This document shows positions 1 through 8,508 of a stretch of DNA of 64,000 nucleotides, piece by piece. How positions within the stretch are numbered: position 1 is the first letter of the stretch; each line of letters begins with the position of its first letter. Source of the stretch: an uncultured Eubacterium sp. (GTDB taxonomy: Bacteria > Bacillota > Clostridia > Lachnospirales > Lachnospiraceae); assembly GCA_910584645.1 (NCBI GenBank), contig CAJUAU010000014.1:1-64000 (forward strand). The letters are read 5' to 3'. The notes beneath the pieces are model-generated. The model ran no database searches. It was not told the DNA's origin and was given only the letters and a program-made list of their open reading frames with translations. The position numbers were made by a program, and so were the translations under genes.

Positions 1-34
1 CTCTCTCCCCCCTCCCGATAATCATCTATTATCG

Positions 35-964
35 TTACCAACCTCCCATCCTCATCCGGTTCCTGGGATGCTTGGTTTTCAGTATCTCCATCTGCTTCCG
101 GCTGGCAACCTCCGTATAGATCTGGGTCGTCAGGATGGAAGAATGCCCCAGCATTTTCTGGATATAACGGATGTCCACATCCTCTTCCAGAAGCAGGGTG
201 GCAAAGGTGTGCCGGAACATGTGGGGGGTTATGTTCAGACAGATCCCGGCCTGGTTGGCATACTTTTTGATCATCTTGCGGGCAGACTGCTCCGAATAAC
301 GCTTTCCGTAGCGGTTCAGAAAGAAGAACTGCTCGGCCTGGATCTCCTTCCTCCAGTGGGCGCGATACTTCTTCACCTGATGGAGTACTGCGGTATTTGC
401 GATCTGGATGTACCGTTCCTTAGAGCCCTTTCCACGGATACACAGGATTCCCTGCTCCAGATCCACCCGGTCTGGCCTCAGATGGCAAAGCTCGGAGATC
501 CGCAGGCCTGTGGCAAATAGTAATTCCACAACTGCCAGGTCCCGCTCCACATTTTTCCTCTGCCAGGGAGTCAGATCTTTATCATTTTGAAGCGAATACA
601 TAAACGTCAACAGACGCTCCACCTGAACAGCAGGTATGGTTCGGGGAAGCACTTTCTCCTCCCGGAAATCCATACGGATCCTGCGCAAAGGATTTGCATC
701 AATCTTCTCCTCCATTTCGAGGTAATTATAAAATGCCTTCAGGCTTGCAATCTTGCGCTTGACCGTCTTCTGCTTATATCTCTGATGAAGTCCGATCACA
801 TAGCTCTCCAATGTCTTCCTGGGAACCATAAGAGATCCCTCCTGGCAGAATGCTCTAAACTGCAGCAGATCATTGGTGTAGGCACGTATCGTCTTTTCAT
901 CCAGTCTGCGTTGGTTGGTACAAAAAAATAAATATTCCCGAATTGCCTCATCCATCGTTTTCAT
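35..964 (-). CDS. Tyrosine recombinase (XerC/D-like)
   Basis: 309-residue site-specific recombinase. The N-terminal ~95 residues form a SAM-like core-binding domain (tetra-helical, with the typical SLKAFYNYLE stretch), followed by a catalytic domain. Visible catalytic elements are the first Arg in TGLRISEL, the Lys in RGKGSKER, the HMFRHTFAT box with the second Arg, GHSS, and the Tyr nucleophile in TTQIYTEV. The start is fixed by an AAGGAG ribosome binding site 8-9 bases upstream. It stands alone on the minus strand after spoVG, with no excisionase or cargo beside it, so it could be a housekeeping Xer protein or a resident integrase; sequence alone does not decide. The family call is firm. 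Confidence 0.9.
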   Translation of the reverse strand: MKTMDEAIREYLFFCTNQRRLDEKTIRAYTNDLLQFRAFCQEGSLMVPRKTLESYVIGLHQRYKQKTVKRKIASLKAFYNYLEMEEKIDANPLRRIRMDFREEKVLPRTIPAVQVERLLTFMYSLQNDKDLTPWQRKNVERDLAVVELLFATGLRISELCHLRPDRVDLEQGILCIRGKGSKERYIQIANTAVLHQVKKYRAHWRKEIQAEQFFFLNRYGKRYSEQSARKMIKKYANQAGICLNITPHMFRHTFATLLLEEDVDIRYIQKMLGHSSILTTQIYTEVASRKQMEILKTKHPRNRMRMGGW

Positions 965-1411
965 TTGTATGCTCTCCTTTTTTATTCAAGGATACCATAC
1001 TTCTCATTTTTAAGGCATAAATTTCTTAAACTATATCTTGTCCAACTAATGCTACGGACCGCTTCGTTATTAATATTATTATAGCATCTTTTTTTCCTCT
1101 TGTGTTGAAAATGCCGTATACGACATAAACTTGCGACAAACGACATGATTGTATACGATTTTCTGGGATTTAAAAAATAAATTTTTCTTGATTTTTCAGC
1201 CTGAAAACAGTGTTTTTCTGGAAAAACCTGTATTTTCTCAGTATCCTATGATGAAGATAAAAAGCGGCGGCTGAGGATCGCGCCGCTCTAAAGAATTGCC
1301 TTCGGCCATTCTTTTGCTCCGCGGATGGAGAACTTTCCTATACGATAAAAAATTCAGCCACCTGCCGGGAACACACCCGACTGGTGGCTGAACTTATTGT
1401 TGGAAACATTT
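965..1411. other. Intergenic region with hairpins and inverted GTATAC repeats
   Basis: No gene is seen. The stretch contains an imperfect inverted repeat built around GTATAC (about 1107-1121 and 1151-1162), three copies of CGACA between those arms, three short hairpins at 1263-1287, 1293-1311 and 1317-1330, and the spoVG terminator. The recombinase promoter must lie at the left end, but no convincing -35/-10 pair was found. Confidence 0.5.
1345..1392 (-). terminator. Rho-independent terminator after spoVG
   Basis: Read on the minus strand, a 10-bp perfect stem (TTCAGCCACC with GGTGGCTGAA, 1383-1392 and 1353-1362) is followed by a T-rich run. It lies 20 bases after the spoVG stop codon and ends the glgC-glgD-spoVG transcript. 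Confidence 0.85.
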
Positions 1412-1687
1412 TTAATCTTCATCCGGTAATTCATCTAGTGCCTGTTTAAAACGCTCCACGATTGCTTCCTGAAGTAAGTTCCTCATCTCTGCGTTGATGG
1501 GATGGGCAATATCCCGATACTCGTCACCGTGAGTCTTCTTACTTGGCATCGCAATAAAAAAACCTCTTTCGCCCTCGATGACCTTGATATCGTGAACAAC
1601 AAATGAATCATCAAATGTAACTGACGCTACCGCCTTCATCTTGGACTCGTTACTAACAACTCGAATGCGAATATCCGTTATTTGCAT
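1412..1687 (-). CDS. spoVG: SpoVG, RNA-binding regulator
   Basis: 91-residue SpoVG family protein; it begins MQITDIRIRVV, the canonical N-terminus. A longer reading frame exists upstream, but the ATG at 1685-1687 is preceded by AAGGAGG at ideal spacing and matches the family start. SpoVG is a small RNA-binding regulator that affects sporulation, cell-wall and virulence genes in Bacillota. The central GYFIAMPSKK-like segment (here FFIAMPSKKTHGDEYRD) and the alpha-helical tail are intact. It begins 22 bases after the glgD stop and is probably cotranscribed with glgC-glgD. Confidence 0.95.
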   Translation of the reverse strand: MQITDIRIRVVSNESKMKAVASVTFDDSFVVHDIKVIEGERGFFIAMPSKKTHGDEYRDIAHPINAEMRNLLQEAIVERFKQALDELPDED

Positions 1688-1709
1688 CCTTTGTTCCTCC
1701 TTACTGTTT

Positions 1710-2831
1710 TTACAGTACGTAACGCGCATTCTTTTCCAACACTATTTTGATTTTCTCCGGTTCTCCAACATAGTTGGAGTTTGCTCGAATGGTATCATGG
1801 CTCTCAACGATGCAATTCTCAATGTAAGTATTATCGCCAATATACACATCATTTAAAATGATGGAATTGCGAATGGTACAATTATTACCTACGTACACTT
1901 CTTTAAACAAAATGGAATTACTTACCTCACCATTGATAATACATCCACTTGAAACAAGACTGTTTGTCACCTTGGACCCGGCATTGTATTTCGCTGGCGG
2001 CAAGTCCTCAATCTTGGAGGCAACCATTGGGTACTGATTAAAGAAATAGTCCCTCGTCTCCCGATTCAGGAAATCCATATTGGTCTTATAATATGAATCA
2101 ACAGTTGTGATATTGCTCCAATAGGAGTCCATCTGATATGCATACAGCTTTTTCAATCCTCTGTAACGGATAAAGATATCCTTTACCAGATCAAAACCGC
2201 CTTCATTGCCTGCCTTTTCAATCAGTTCGATTAATTGTCTGCGGCGTATCACATAAATACCTGTGGATACCGTCGTCTTTGATGTGACGATCGGTTTTTC
2301 CTCATACTCTGTCACAAGTCCGGTTTCATCGATCGATACCACACCAAATCTACTTGGGTCATCCCGTTCCCCGAGATCCTTTGTTACGATAGTGATGTCC
2401 GCATTCTTCTCCACATGGTACTCCAGCACCTTGTTCAGATCCAGTTTGTACACACAATCTCCAGAAGCAATCACCACATATGGCTCATGGCTTGATTTCA
2501 AAAAATCAATGTTTTGTGCAATGGCATCTGCTGTGCCCCGGTACCAGTAGCTGTTGTCCTGCGTCTGGGTAGGTGTAAATACGAACAGCCCACCCTGCTT
2601 TCTTCCAAAGTCCCACCATTTGGATGAACTCAAATGCTGAGTCAGTGATTTTGAATTATACTGGGTAAATACAGCAACTTTACTTATGTGAGAGTTTGAC
2701 ATACTGCTAAGTGCAAAGTCAATACTGCGGTAACCTCCTGCAATCGGCAGCGCAGATGTGGCTCTCTTCGTCGTAAGTTCTGTCATGCGTGTGCTGCTTC
2801 CACCAGCTAAAATAATTCCTATTGCTCTCAT
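1710..2831 (-). CDS. glgD: Glucose-1-phosphate adenylyltransferase, GlgD subunit
   Basis: 373-residue partner subunit of ADP-glucose pyrophosphorylase in glycogen synthesis. It has the nucleotidyltransferase start (IILAGGSSTRM) and a C-terminal left-handed beta-helix with isoleucine-rich hexapeptide repeats (around residues 290-360). The N-terminal motif differs from GlgC (SSTRM rather than QGSRL), as in other Bacillota GlgD subunits, which are generally regulatory or weakly active. The ATG overlaps the glgC stop as ATGA, showing translational coupling. Confidence 0.93.
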   Translation of the reverse strand: MRAIGIILAGGSSTRMTELTTKRATSALPIAGGYRSIDFALSSMSNSHISKVAVFTQYNSKSLTQHLSSSKWWDFGRKQGGLFVFTPTQTQDNSYWYRGTADAIAQNIDFLKSSHEPYVVIASGDCVYKLDLNKVLEYHVEKNADITIVTKDLGERDDPSRFGVVSIDETGLVTEYEEKPIVTSKTTVSTGIYVIRRRQLIELIEKAGNEGGFDLVKDIFIRYRGLKKLYAYQMDSYWSNITTVDSYYKTNMDFLNRETRDYFFNQYPMVASKIEDLPPAKYNAGSKVTNSLVSSGCIINGEVSNSILFKEVYVGNNCTIRNSIILNDVYIGDNTYIENCIVESHDTIRANSNYVGEPEKIKIVLEKNARYVL

Positions 2832-4105
2832 AATATGTCACCTGCCTTTATCAAAGTTCCGCCGCCTTCGAGTACATTATCTGGATAGTCCTCTTTCGTT
2901 GTGACCCCTGATATGGCAGTGTTTTTACCGACTGTAACACCATCCGGTATTACGGTATCATCTCCCACTGTAACAAGATTGAATGCATAAACATCCGGTT
3001 TTACCTGATTTACAGCACCGTCTTCACCTGCCCCCAATATGCAGTTATTTCCGATGACCGTATCCTCTGCTACAATGGTCTTGTCTAACACAGTGTTTTT
3101 ACCAATCCTGGTAGAATTCATTATAATAGAATCCCTGACGACCGCCCCCTCTTCAATAATAACGTTCGATCCGATAACTGAGTTATGTACCTCGCCGTAC
3201 ACTTCACAGCCATCTCCCATGATTGCCTTGTCTATAATGGCGGAGTCCGCAATATACTGCGGGCGCAGCCACTCATTCTTAGTATAGATCTTCCAGAATT
3301 CCTCGTACAGATTAAAAACAGGAATCAGGTCGATCAGTTCCATATTGGACTCCCAATAAGACCCCAGAGTCCCCACATCCTTCCAATAGCCATTAAACTC
3401 ATAAGCAAAAATCCGGTCTCCCCGTTCATGACAATATGGAATGATATGCTTTCCAAAATCACAGCCCGGCTGATCCCTCAGCGTGATCAGAGCTTCTTTG
3501 AGCACTGGCCAGGAGAAAATGTAAATCCCCATGGAGGCAAGATTACTTCTTGGCTGCTCCGGTTTCTCCTGAAACTCCAAAATCCTCCGGCTGTCATCCG
3601 TAATACACACCCCAAACCGATTTGCCTCTTCAATCGGCACCGGAATCGTAGCCAAAGTAACATCCGCATTGTTTGACTTATGAAAGTCAAGCATTACCTG
3701 ATAATCCATTTTGTAAATATGATCCCCACCCAGTATCAGAACATATTCAGGATTATAATAATCCATATATTTTAAGTTCTGATAGATCGCATTCGCGGTA
3801 CCGGTATACCATTCGCTGCTATTACTTTTCTCATAAGGAGGGAGAATGGAAACGCCTCCCACATTCCTGTCCAGATCCCATGGAATACCAATCCCGATAT
3901 GAGTATTCAGTTTGAGAGGCTGGTACTGTGTCAATACCCCCACAGTGTCAACTCCTGAATTAATACAGTTACTCAATGGAAAATCAATGATACGATACTT
4001 TCCCCCAAAAGCAACAGCAGGTTTTGCTACATTAGCAGTCAGAACACCGAGACGGGATCCCTGGCCTCCTGCCAGCAACATAGCTATCATTTCTTTCTTT
4101 ATCAT
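2828..4105 (-). CDS. glgC: Glucose-1-phosphate adenylyltransferase, GlgC subunit
   Basis: 425-residue catalytic subunit making ADP-glucose from glucose-1-phosphate and ATP for glycogen. It shows the pyrophosphorylase motif AGGQGSRLGVLT, the PAVAFGGKYRIIDFPLSN segment, the GGDHIYKMDY substrate loop, and a C-terminal beta-helix. The open frame extends 61 residues further, but the ATG at 4103-4105 is preceded by a GGGGTGAT ribosome binding site and matches the family N-terminus; the extension crosses the divergent promoter region. It starts the glgC-glgD-spoVG operon and is divergent from murC. Confidence 0.94.
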   Translation of the reverse strand: MIKKEMIAMLLAGGQGSRLGVLTANVAKPAVAFGGKYRIIDFPLSNCINSGVDTVGVLTQYQPLKLNTHIGIGIPWDLDRNVGGVSILPPYEKSNSSEWYTGTANAIYQNLKYMDYYNPEYVLILGGDHIYKMDYQVMLDFHKSNNADVTLATIPVPIEEANRFGVCITDDSRRILEFQEKPEQPRSNLASMGIYIFSWPVLKEALITLRDQPGCDFGKHIIPYCHERGDRIFAYEFNGYWKDVGTLGSYWESNMELIDLIPVFNLYEEFWKIYTKNEWLRPQYIADSAIIDKAIMGDGCEVYGEVHNSVIGSNVIIEEGAVVRDSIIMNSTRIGKNTVLDKTIVAEDTVIGNNCILGAGEDGAVNQVKPDVYAFNLVTVGDDTVIPDGVTVGKNTAISGVTTKEDYPDNVLEGGGTLIKAGDIL

Positions 4106-4174
4106 GTAATCACCCCTGTTGTAGTTAGTACCTGCCGGAGACGTGAACCCCGCAGGCCATATTTGTATAAAAAG

Positions 4175-4203
4175 ATTATAACACACATGATACAAAAAAT
4201 AAA
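4175..4203 (-). promoter_or_regulatory. Possible glgC promoter
   Basis: On the minus strand a TATAAT -10 (4175-4180) is preceded 17 bases upstream by only a weak TTTATT -35. It sits about 70 bases before the glgC start in the glgC/murC divergent gap. Confidence 0.4.
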
Positions 4204-4295
4204 TAATTTTCATAAAAATTTTTTGTTTTTTTTTACTTTTTTGGTAATTTTGCACAAACCAAAAAAGACTGCTCTTATACATTTTCACCTTTCCC

Positions 4296-4324
4296 TTGTA
4301 TTTTCTGTATATTCGATTTATACT
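4296..4324 (+). promoter_or_regulatory. Sigma-A promoter of murC
   Basis: TTGTAT (4296-4301), 17-base spacer, TATACT (4319-4324), about 58 bases before the murC ATG. Confidence 0.65.
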
Positions 4325-4381
4325 TATAGCAGTTTCATCATATTCATATTAATAATGAAAAGAAGGGATGGTTTCAGAGCT

Positions 4382-5764
4382 ATGTATAATATTGACTTTA
4401 GTGTTCCACAAACTGCATATTTTATCGGTATTGGCGGTATCAGCATGAGTGGATTTGCGGAGCTTCTTCAGACCATGGGATTTACAGTAACAGGTTCTGA
4501 CCGGACAGAATCAAAAATCACCAGACATCTGGAAGGGCTTGGGATAAAAGTAGTATATGAACAAAAGCGTGAAAATATAACCTCAAACATAGATTTTATT
4601 GTTTATACAGCAGCCATTTCGGAGGATAATCCAGAATATGTCCGCGCAAAAGAACTGGGAATCCCGATGATGGAACGGGCTTCCATGGTGGGCCAGGTGA
4701 TGAAAAATTATTCCACCGCCATCGCCGTTGCCGGTACCCATGGCAAAACCTCTACCACCTCCATTGCTTCCCACATCCTTTTGGAAGCGGATATGGATCC
4801 TACGATCTCTGTGGGCGGAATTCTGCCAGGGATCGGCGGGAATATCCGGGTTGGAAGATCCGGGAATTTCATTACAGAGGCATGTGAATATACCAACAGC
4901 TTCCTCAAATTTTTCCCTACCATCGGAATTATTCTTAATATAGAGGCAGAACACCTTGATTTTTTCAAAGACCTGCAGCACATCCGAGACAGTTTTCGCC
5001 AATTTGCAGAACTTCTTCCCGCGGATGGCACTTTGATCATCAACGCAGATATCGATGATTACGAGGAGATCACCCGAGGGCTCGCCTGTCAGGTGATCAC
5101 CTATTCCACAGATAATAAAGAAGCTGATTTCTCCGCCTGCGACATTGAATTTGACCAAATGGGCTGCGGAAGCTTTACTCTTCTGCGCAATGGGGCAAAA
5201 ACGGATCACTACTCCCTTGGCATCGTAGGAAAACACAATATTTCCAACACCCTCGCCTGCCTCGCCATGGCCTCTCTTTTTAACGTTTCGCCAGAAGTGT
5301 GCCAGAGTGGTCTTTCCAAATATAAAGGAACAGAACGCCGTTTTCAGCTCAAAGGGGAATACAATGGTGCAGTGATCATTGACGACTACGCACACCACCC
5401 CACGGAAGTACGCGCTACGCTGACTTCCGCCAGGAACTACCCCCATAAAACATTGTGGGTTGCGTTCCAGCCCCACACTTATTCGCGGACCAAAAACTTC
5501 CTGACAGACTTTAGCGACGCCCTTTCCCTCGCCGACAAAATTGTCCTGGCTGATATTTATGCTGCCAGGGAAAAGGATCCCGGCGATATTTCCTCCAAAG
5601 ATCTGGCAGAGCTGCTGAAAAAATCCGGAAAGGAAACATTCTACATCGGCAGCCTGGAAGACATAAAAAACTTTTTTGAAAAAAATTTAGTGAACGGTGA
5701 TTTGTTGATAACTATGGGCGCAGGAAACATTGTGGAAGTTGGGGAAGCTTTGCTAAAACAATAA
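4382..5764 (+). CDS. murC: UDP-N-acetylmuramate--L-alanine ligase
   Basis: 460-residue cytoplasmic Mur ligase that adds the first amino acid of the peptidoglycan stem peptide. Domains: N-terminal Rossmann-like UDP-binding domain with FIGIGGISMSG, ATP-binding domain with the P-loop VAGTHGKTSTTS (residues ~113-124), the EACEY and NIEAEHLDFF segments, and a C-terminal domain with DDYAHHPTE and QPHTYSRT. The frame is open for 73 residues upstream, but the family start MYNIDFS at 4382 lies downstream of the promoter and a GAAGGGA sequence, so the extension is noncoding. The stop is directly followed by a DnaA-box cluster. Confidence 0.95.
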   Translation: MYNIDFSVPQTAYFIGIGGISMSGFAELLQTMGFTVTGSDRTESKITRHLEGLGIKVVYEQKRENITSNIDFIVYTAAISEDNPEYVRAKELGIPMMERASMVGQVMKNYSTAIAVAGTHGKTSTTSIASHILLEADMDPTISVGGILPGIGGNIRVGRSGNFITEACEYTNSFLKFFPTIGIILNIEAEHLDFFKDLQHIRDSFRQFAELLPADGTLIINADIDDYEEITRGLACQVITYSTDNKEADFSACDIEFDQMGCGSFTLLRNGAKTDHYSLGIVGKHNISNTLACLAMASLFNVSPEVCQSGLSKYKGTERRFQLKGEYNGAVIIDDYAHHPTEVRATLTSARNYPHKTLWVAFQPHTYSRTKNFLTDFSDALSLADKIVLADIYAAREKDPGDISSKDLAELLKKSGKETFYIGSLEDIKNFFEKNLVNGDLLITMGAGNIVEVGEALLKQ

Positions 5765-5765
5765 G

Positions 5766-5966
5766 TTATCCACATTATCCACAGTCTTATCAACAATGAG
5801 TAGAAAAGACAGGCTGTGGATACTTTTTTACCTTTTTGATTCTGTGAATAACTATATTTTTTTCACAAATTAATTTAAACAACGAAAAACCGTGGTTTTT
5901 AAGATTTTTTTCTACATGAATAGTATGTCCAATTAATAGTTATCCACACTATGCACATTATCCACA
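5766..5966. promoter_or_regulatory. DnaA-box cluster upstream of dnaD-dnaI
   Basis: Five perfect TTATNCACA boxes: 5766-5774 and 5775-5783 (adjacent, plus), 5843-5851 (minus), 5940-5948 and 5958-5966 (plus). One-mismatch boxes lie at 5787-5795, 5815-5823 (minus), 5859-5867 and 5949-5957. The right-hand three form a 9-bp head-to-tail array. Between the two arrays is a very AT-rich stretch (about 5824-5939). DnaA could bind here to regulate dnaD-dnaI or to be titrated. Gene orientation argues against this being the main oriC. Confidence 0.85.
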
Positions 5967-6077
5967 GCTTTTATTCTACTGAAAAGGTACATTTTTTTGC
6001 CTATTTACAGATTTCAAAAATTAGGGTATTATCAAGAGTGCAAAGCAAGCATATGGCAGGTTGTCATCACTATTAAC

Positions 6078-6109
6078 CTGCAGTTAACTTCATAGCTGGC
6101 TGCAGTTAA
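6078..6109. repeat. Short direct repeat before dnaD
   Basis: CTGCAGTTAA occurs at 6078-6087 and 6100-6109, 22 bases apart (about two helical turns); the first copy is also the right half of an imperfect palindrome TTAAC-N5-GTTAA. This is a candidate operator in the dnaD leader. The rest of 5967-6159 shows no gene. Confidence 0.4.
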
Positions 6110-6159
6110 TTATATGGTTAGTCTGTAATCAGCTTACATTTCAGGAGGCAGTACAAAGC

Positions 6160-7350
6160 ATGGGGTTTCTATTAACAAATCATTTTCCAGAATACAGCAC
6201 ACAGGTTCCCAATCGTTTTATCGATGAATATATGCCCCACGCAAATGGCAGTTTCGTAAAAGTATATCTTTATCTCCTAAGACAGATGAGCTCCGGCACA
6301 GCCGCACTGACCATTGAAGGCATGGCCGACATGCTCTCCAATACAGAGGCAGATATCCTGCGGGCATTACATTATTGGGAGAAGCAGGGACTTCTATCTA
6401 TTTCTGAAAAAGATGGACAGCCAGAAGGCATCTGCCTTCTTCCCTTTCCAGAGAAAGAAAGTTCTGGCGGACAAGCCATCCCTTCTTCTGTACCTCTGGA
6501 TATAAACCTGGCCCGTCGGCAGGAAAAAACGGCGGAACAGGAGACAGCGGCTGCGAAAGAAACGTATCCGGAACAAATTTCCGGACCGGACCTTCAACAC
6601 ACTTCCGAGCCGGAACTTCAACACACTTCCGAGCCAGACTTTCTACACACTTCTGGACCGGAACTTCCCAAACGGCATACTTATTCCCCTCTTCAGGCAG
6701 AAGCATTAAAAAAGGATGAAGAGATTGATTCCTGCCTGAGTATGGTAGAAGCCCTGCTGGGTACTACCATAGGAGATGCCCATATGCAGCTGGTTCTCTA
6801 TCTCATGTCAGACCTTGGCTTTTCTTCCGAACTTGTGATCACATTGTACGAGACCGCACTGTCACGGGGAAAGAATAAGACAGCTTACCTCGAAGCCATT
6901 GCCCTGGACTGGGCAAAAAAGGGAATCCATACAGCAAAGGAAGCACTGGAAGAAGCTTCTTCCTTCAACGGTACATATAAGCTTGTGTCAAACGCTCTGG
7001 GAATCCGGCGCACCCTGGCTCCCGCCGAAAAACGTATTATTGACAAATGGGAACATTACCATTTCGCAGATCCTGTCATTGAAGAAGCATGCAGCCGTAC
7101 GGTTCTGCAGTCAGGAGACACAAATCTGAACTACACTTCTAAAATACTGGAAGACTGGCATCAAAAAGGTGTTACCTGCTTAAAAGATATTGATGACTGT
7201 GACAAGTCCTATTTTCGGCAAAAAACGATTTCAGCCCAAAACATTAACCGAAATTCCGTGGCAGCAAAGAACAAATTTCAGAATTTTCCGCAGAGAGATT
7301 ATTCCCAGAAGGACTTTGCCGATCTCGAAAAGCAGCTGTTGCATCAGTAA
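6160..7350 (+). CDS. DnaD-domain replication initiation protein
   Basis: 396-residue DnaD/DnaB-family primosome protein. Residues ~1-100 look like the winged-helix DDBH1 domain (DnaD N-terminus). Residues ~140-170 are a Glu/Pro/His-rich linker made of four 8-residue repeats of the form S-(G/E)-P-(D/E)-L-Q-H-T. Residues ~185-330 are a DnaB_2 (DDBH2) domain with the IxxWxxxG-like ILEDWHQKGV motif. The ATG has an AGGAGG ribosome binding site. It is followed by the dnaI helicase loader, as expected for proteins that load the replicative helicase with DnaA. Downstream of the DnaA-box cluster. Confidence 0.88.
   Translation: MGFLLTNHFPEYSTQVPNRFIDEYMPHANGSFVKVYLYLLRQMSSGTAALTIEGMADMLSNTEADILRALHYWEKQGLLSISEKDGQPEGICLLPFPEKESSGGQAIPSSVPLDINLARRQEKTAEQETAAAKETYPEQISGPDLQHTSEPELQHTSEPDFLHTSGPELPKRHTYSPLQAEALKKDEEIDSCLSMVEALLGTTIGDAHMQLVLYLMSDLGFSSELVITLYETALSRGKNKTAYLEAIALDWAKKGIHTAKEALEEASSFNGTYKLVSNALGIRRTLAPAEKRIIDKWEHYHFADPVIEEACSRTVLQSGDTNLNYTSKILEDWHQKGVTCLKDIDDCDKSYFRQKTISAQNINRNSVAAKNKFQNFPQRDYSQKDFADLEKQLLHQ
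6580..6669 (+). repeat. 24-bp tandem repeats in the dnaD linker
   Basis: Three full units of 24 bases (6580-6603, 6604-6627, 6628-6651) and a partial fourth encode an S-x-P-x-L-x-H-T octapeptide. The units are nearly identical at the DNA level (ACTTCAACACACTTCCGAGC core), so copy number could change by slippage without breaking the frame. Confidence 0.8.
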
Positions 7351-7444
7351 TGCTTATAGTTTAAACTATCGATTTACGCTGACACAAATACAGCTTTTTT
7401 GCCGACAGCAACATAAATCCTGTGTGATTGGAGAAAAATAAGCT

Positions 7445-8446
7445 ATGCAGCTATTAAATGAACAATTTAATTCTATTTATTCCGAATACAACAAAACCCA
7501 GTTACAAAATAACCGTCTCCTTCTGGAACGGCAAAAAGAGATTCAGGATAAGATACCGGAAATCGCAGAACTTAACCGCCGGATCTCAGAACTTTCCCTT
7601 AATGCCGTAAAGCTGGCCCTGGATGGATCCGAAACAGCTTCATCCAGCCTGGAACATGACATTGAAATGATCTCCCAGAAAAAAGCTGTACTTCTCTCAC
7701 AGCATGGTTATCCAGAAAACTACCTGCAGCCAGTCTATAACTGTCCGGACTGCCGGGATACTGGATACATCGGCACCGAAAAATGCCACTGTTTCCGTAA
7801 GCGCATCGTCTCGTATCTCTATGAACAATCTAATCTTCAAGACGTTTTTAAGACCGAGAATTTTTCTAACTTTAATGAAGAATACTATCCAGATGACTAT
7901 GTTGAGGATTCTACCGGAATGACACCCCGGGATAATATACGCAGGATACACGAAACCGCGCTGTTTTTCAGCCGGAATTTCGATCAGACCCATGACAACC
8001 TGCTGTTATATGGAAACACTGGTGTGGGAAAAACATTTCTGACACACTGCATTGCAGGAGAGGCTCTCGAACACTCTCACACCGTTGTCTACTTGACTTC
8101 TCTCGGTCTATTTGATATTTTAGAGAAGAACAAGTTCGATAAAGATCTGAGTTCTGTGGAGAAAAGTGCCACGGTCTCCTACATTCTTGACTGCGATCTT
8201 CTGATCATTGACGACCTGGGTACGGAACTGAATAACGGTTTTACCTCTTCACAGCTGTATCAGGTGATTGATACCCGGTTGATCCATAAGAGATCTACGA
8301 TCATCTCCACGAATCTTTCCTTTGATGATCTCAGGGAACAATACAGCGAACGGATCTTCTCAAGGATAACCAGCAGCTACACCCTGCTGAAACTGACCGG
8401 AGACGACATCCGTCTCAAAAAGGCGATTACTGCCAGGCATTCATAA
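7445..8446 (+). CDS. dnaI: Replicative helicase loader (DnaI/DnaC type)
   Basis: 333-residue AAA+ ATPase of the DnaC/DnaI family. The N-terminal helical half (helicase-binding) carries a zinc-binding CPDCRDTGYIGTEKCHC cluster, as in B. subtilis DnaI. The C-terminal half has Walker A GNTGVGKT, Walker B LLIIDDLGTE, a sensor STNLSFDDL and an arginine-finger region. It loads the hexameric DnaB-type helicase onto DNA melted by DnaA. It lies 94 bases after dnaD and is probably in the same transcript. Confidence 0.9.
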   Translation: MQLLNEQFNSIYSEYNKTQLQNNRLLLERQKEIQDKIPEIAELNRRISELSLNAVKLALDGSETASSSLEHDIEMISQKKAVLLSQHGYPENYLQPVYNCPDCRDTGYIGTEKCHCFRKRIVSYLYEQSNLQDVFKTENFSNFNEEYYPDDYVEDSTGMTPRDNIRRIHETALFFSRNFDQTHDNLLLYGNTGVGKTFLTHCIAGEALEHSHTVVYLTSLGLFDILEKNKFDKDLSSVEKSATVSYILDCDLLIIDDLGTELNNGFTSSQLYQVIDTRLIHKRSTIISTNLSFDDLREQYSERIFSRITSSYTLLKLTGDDIRLKKAITARHS

Positions 8447-8508
8447 ACCTTCTATTGCCGCAAAGGCATTAGTACATAAATAATACAATACATTTGGAGG
8501 AGACATTC

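Noticed and set aside
4106..4288. N-terminal extension of GlgC
   Set aside because: The frame continues 61 codons, but it crosses the divergent promoter region and the family N-terminus with ribosome binding site starts at 4105.
4583..5476. 297-codon minus-strand frame across murC
   Set aside because: Lies wholly inside murC, lacks a ribosome binding site and has no recognisable motifs; a shadow frame.
5766..5966. Main chromosomal origin oriC
   Set aside because: DnaA boxes and AT-rich DNA fit, but nearly all genes for 55 kb to the right, including conserved essential ones, run toward this site on the minus strand. No dnaA, dnaN, rpmH or rnpA is present.
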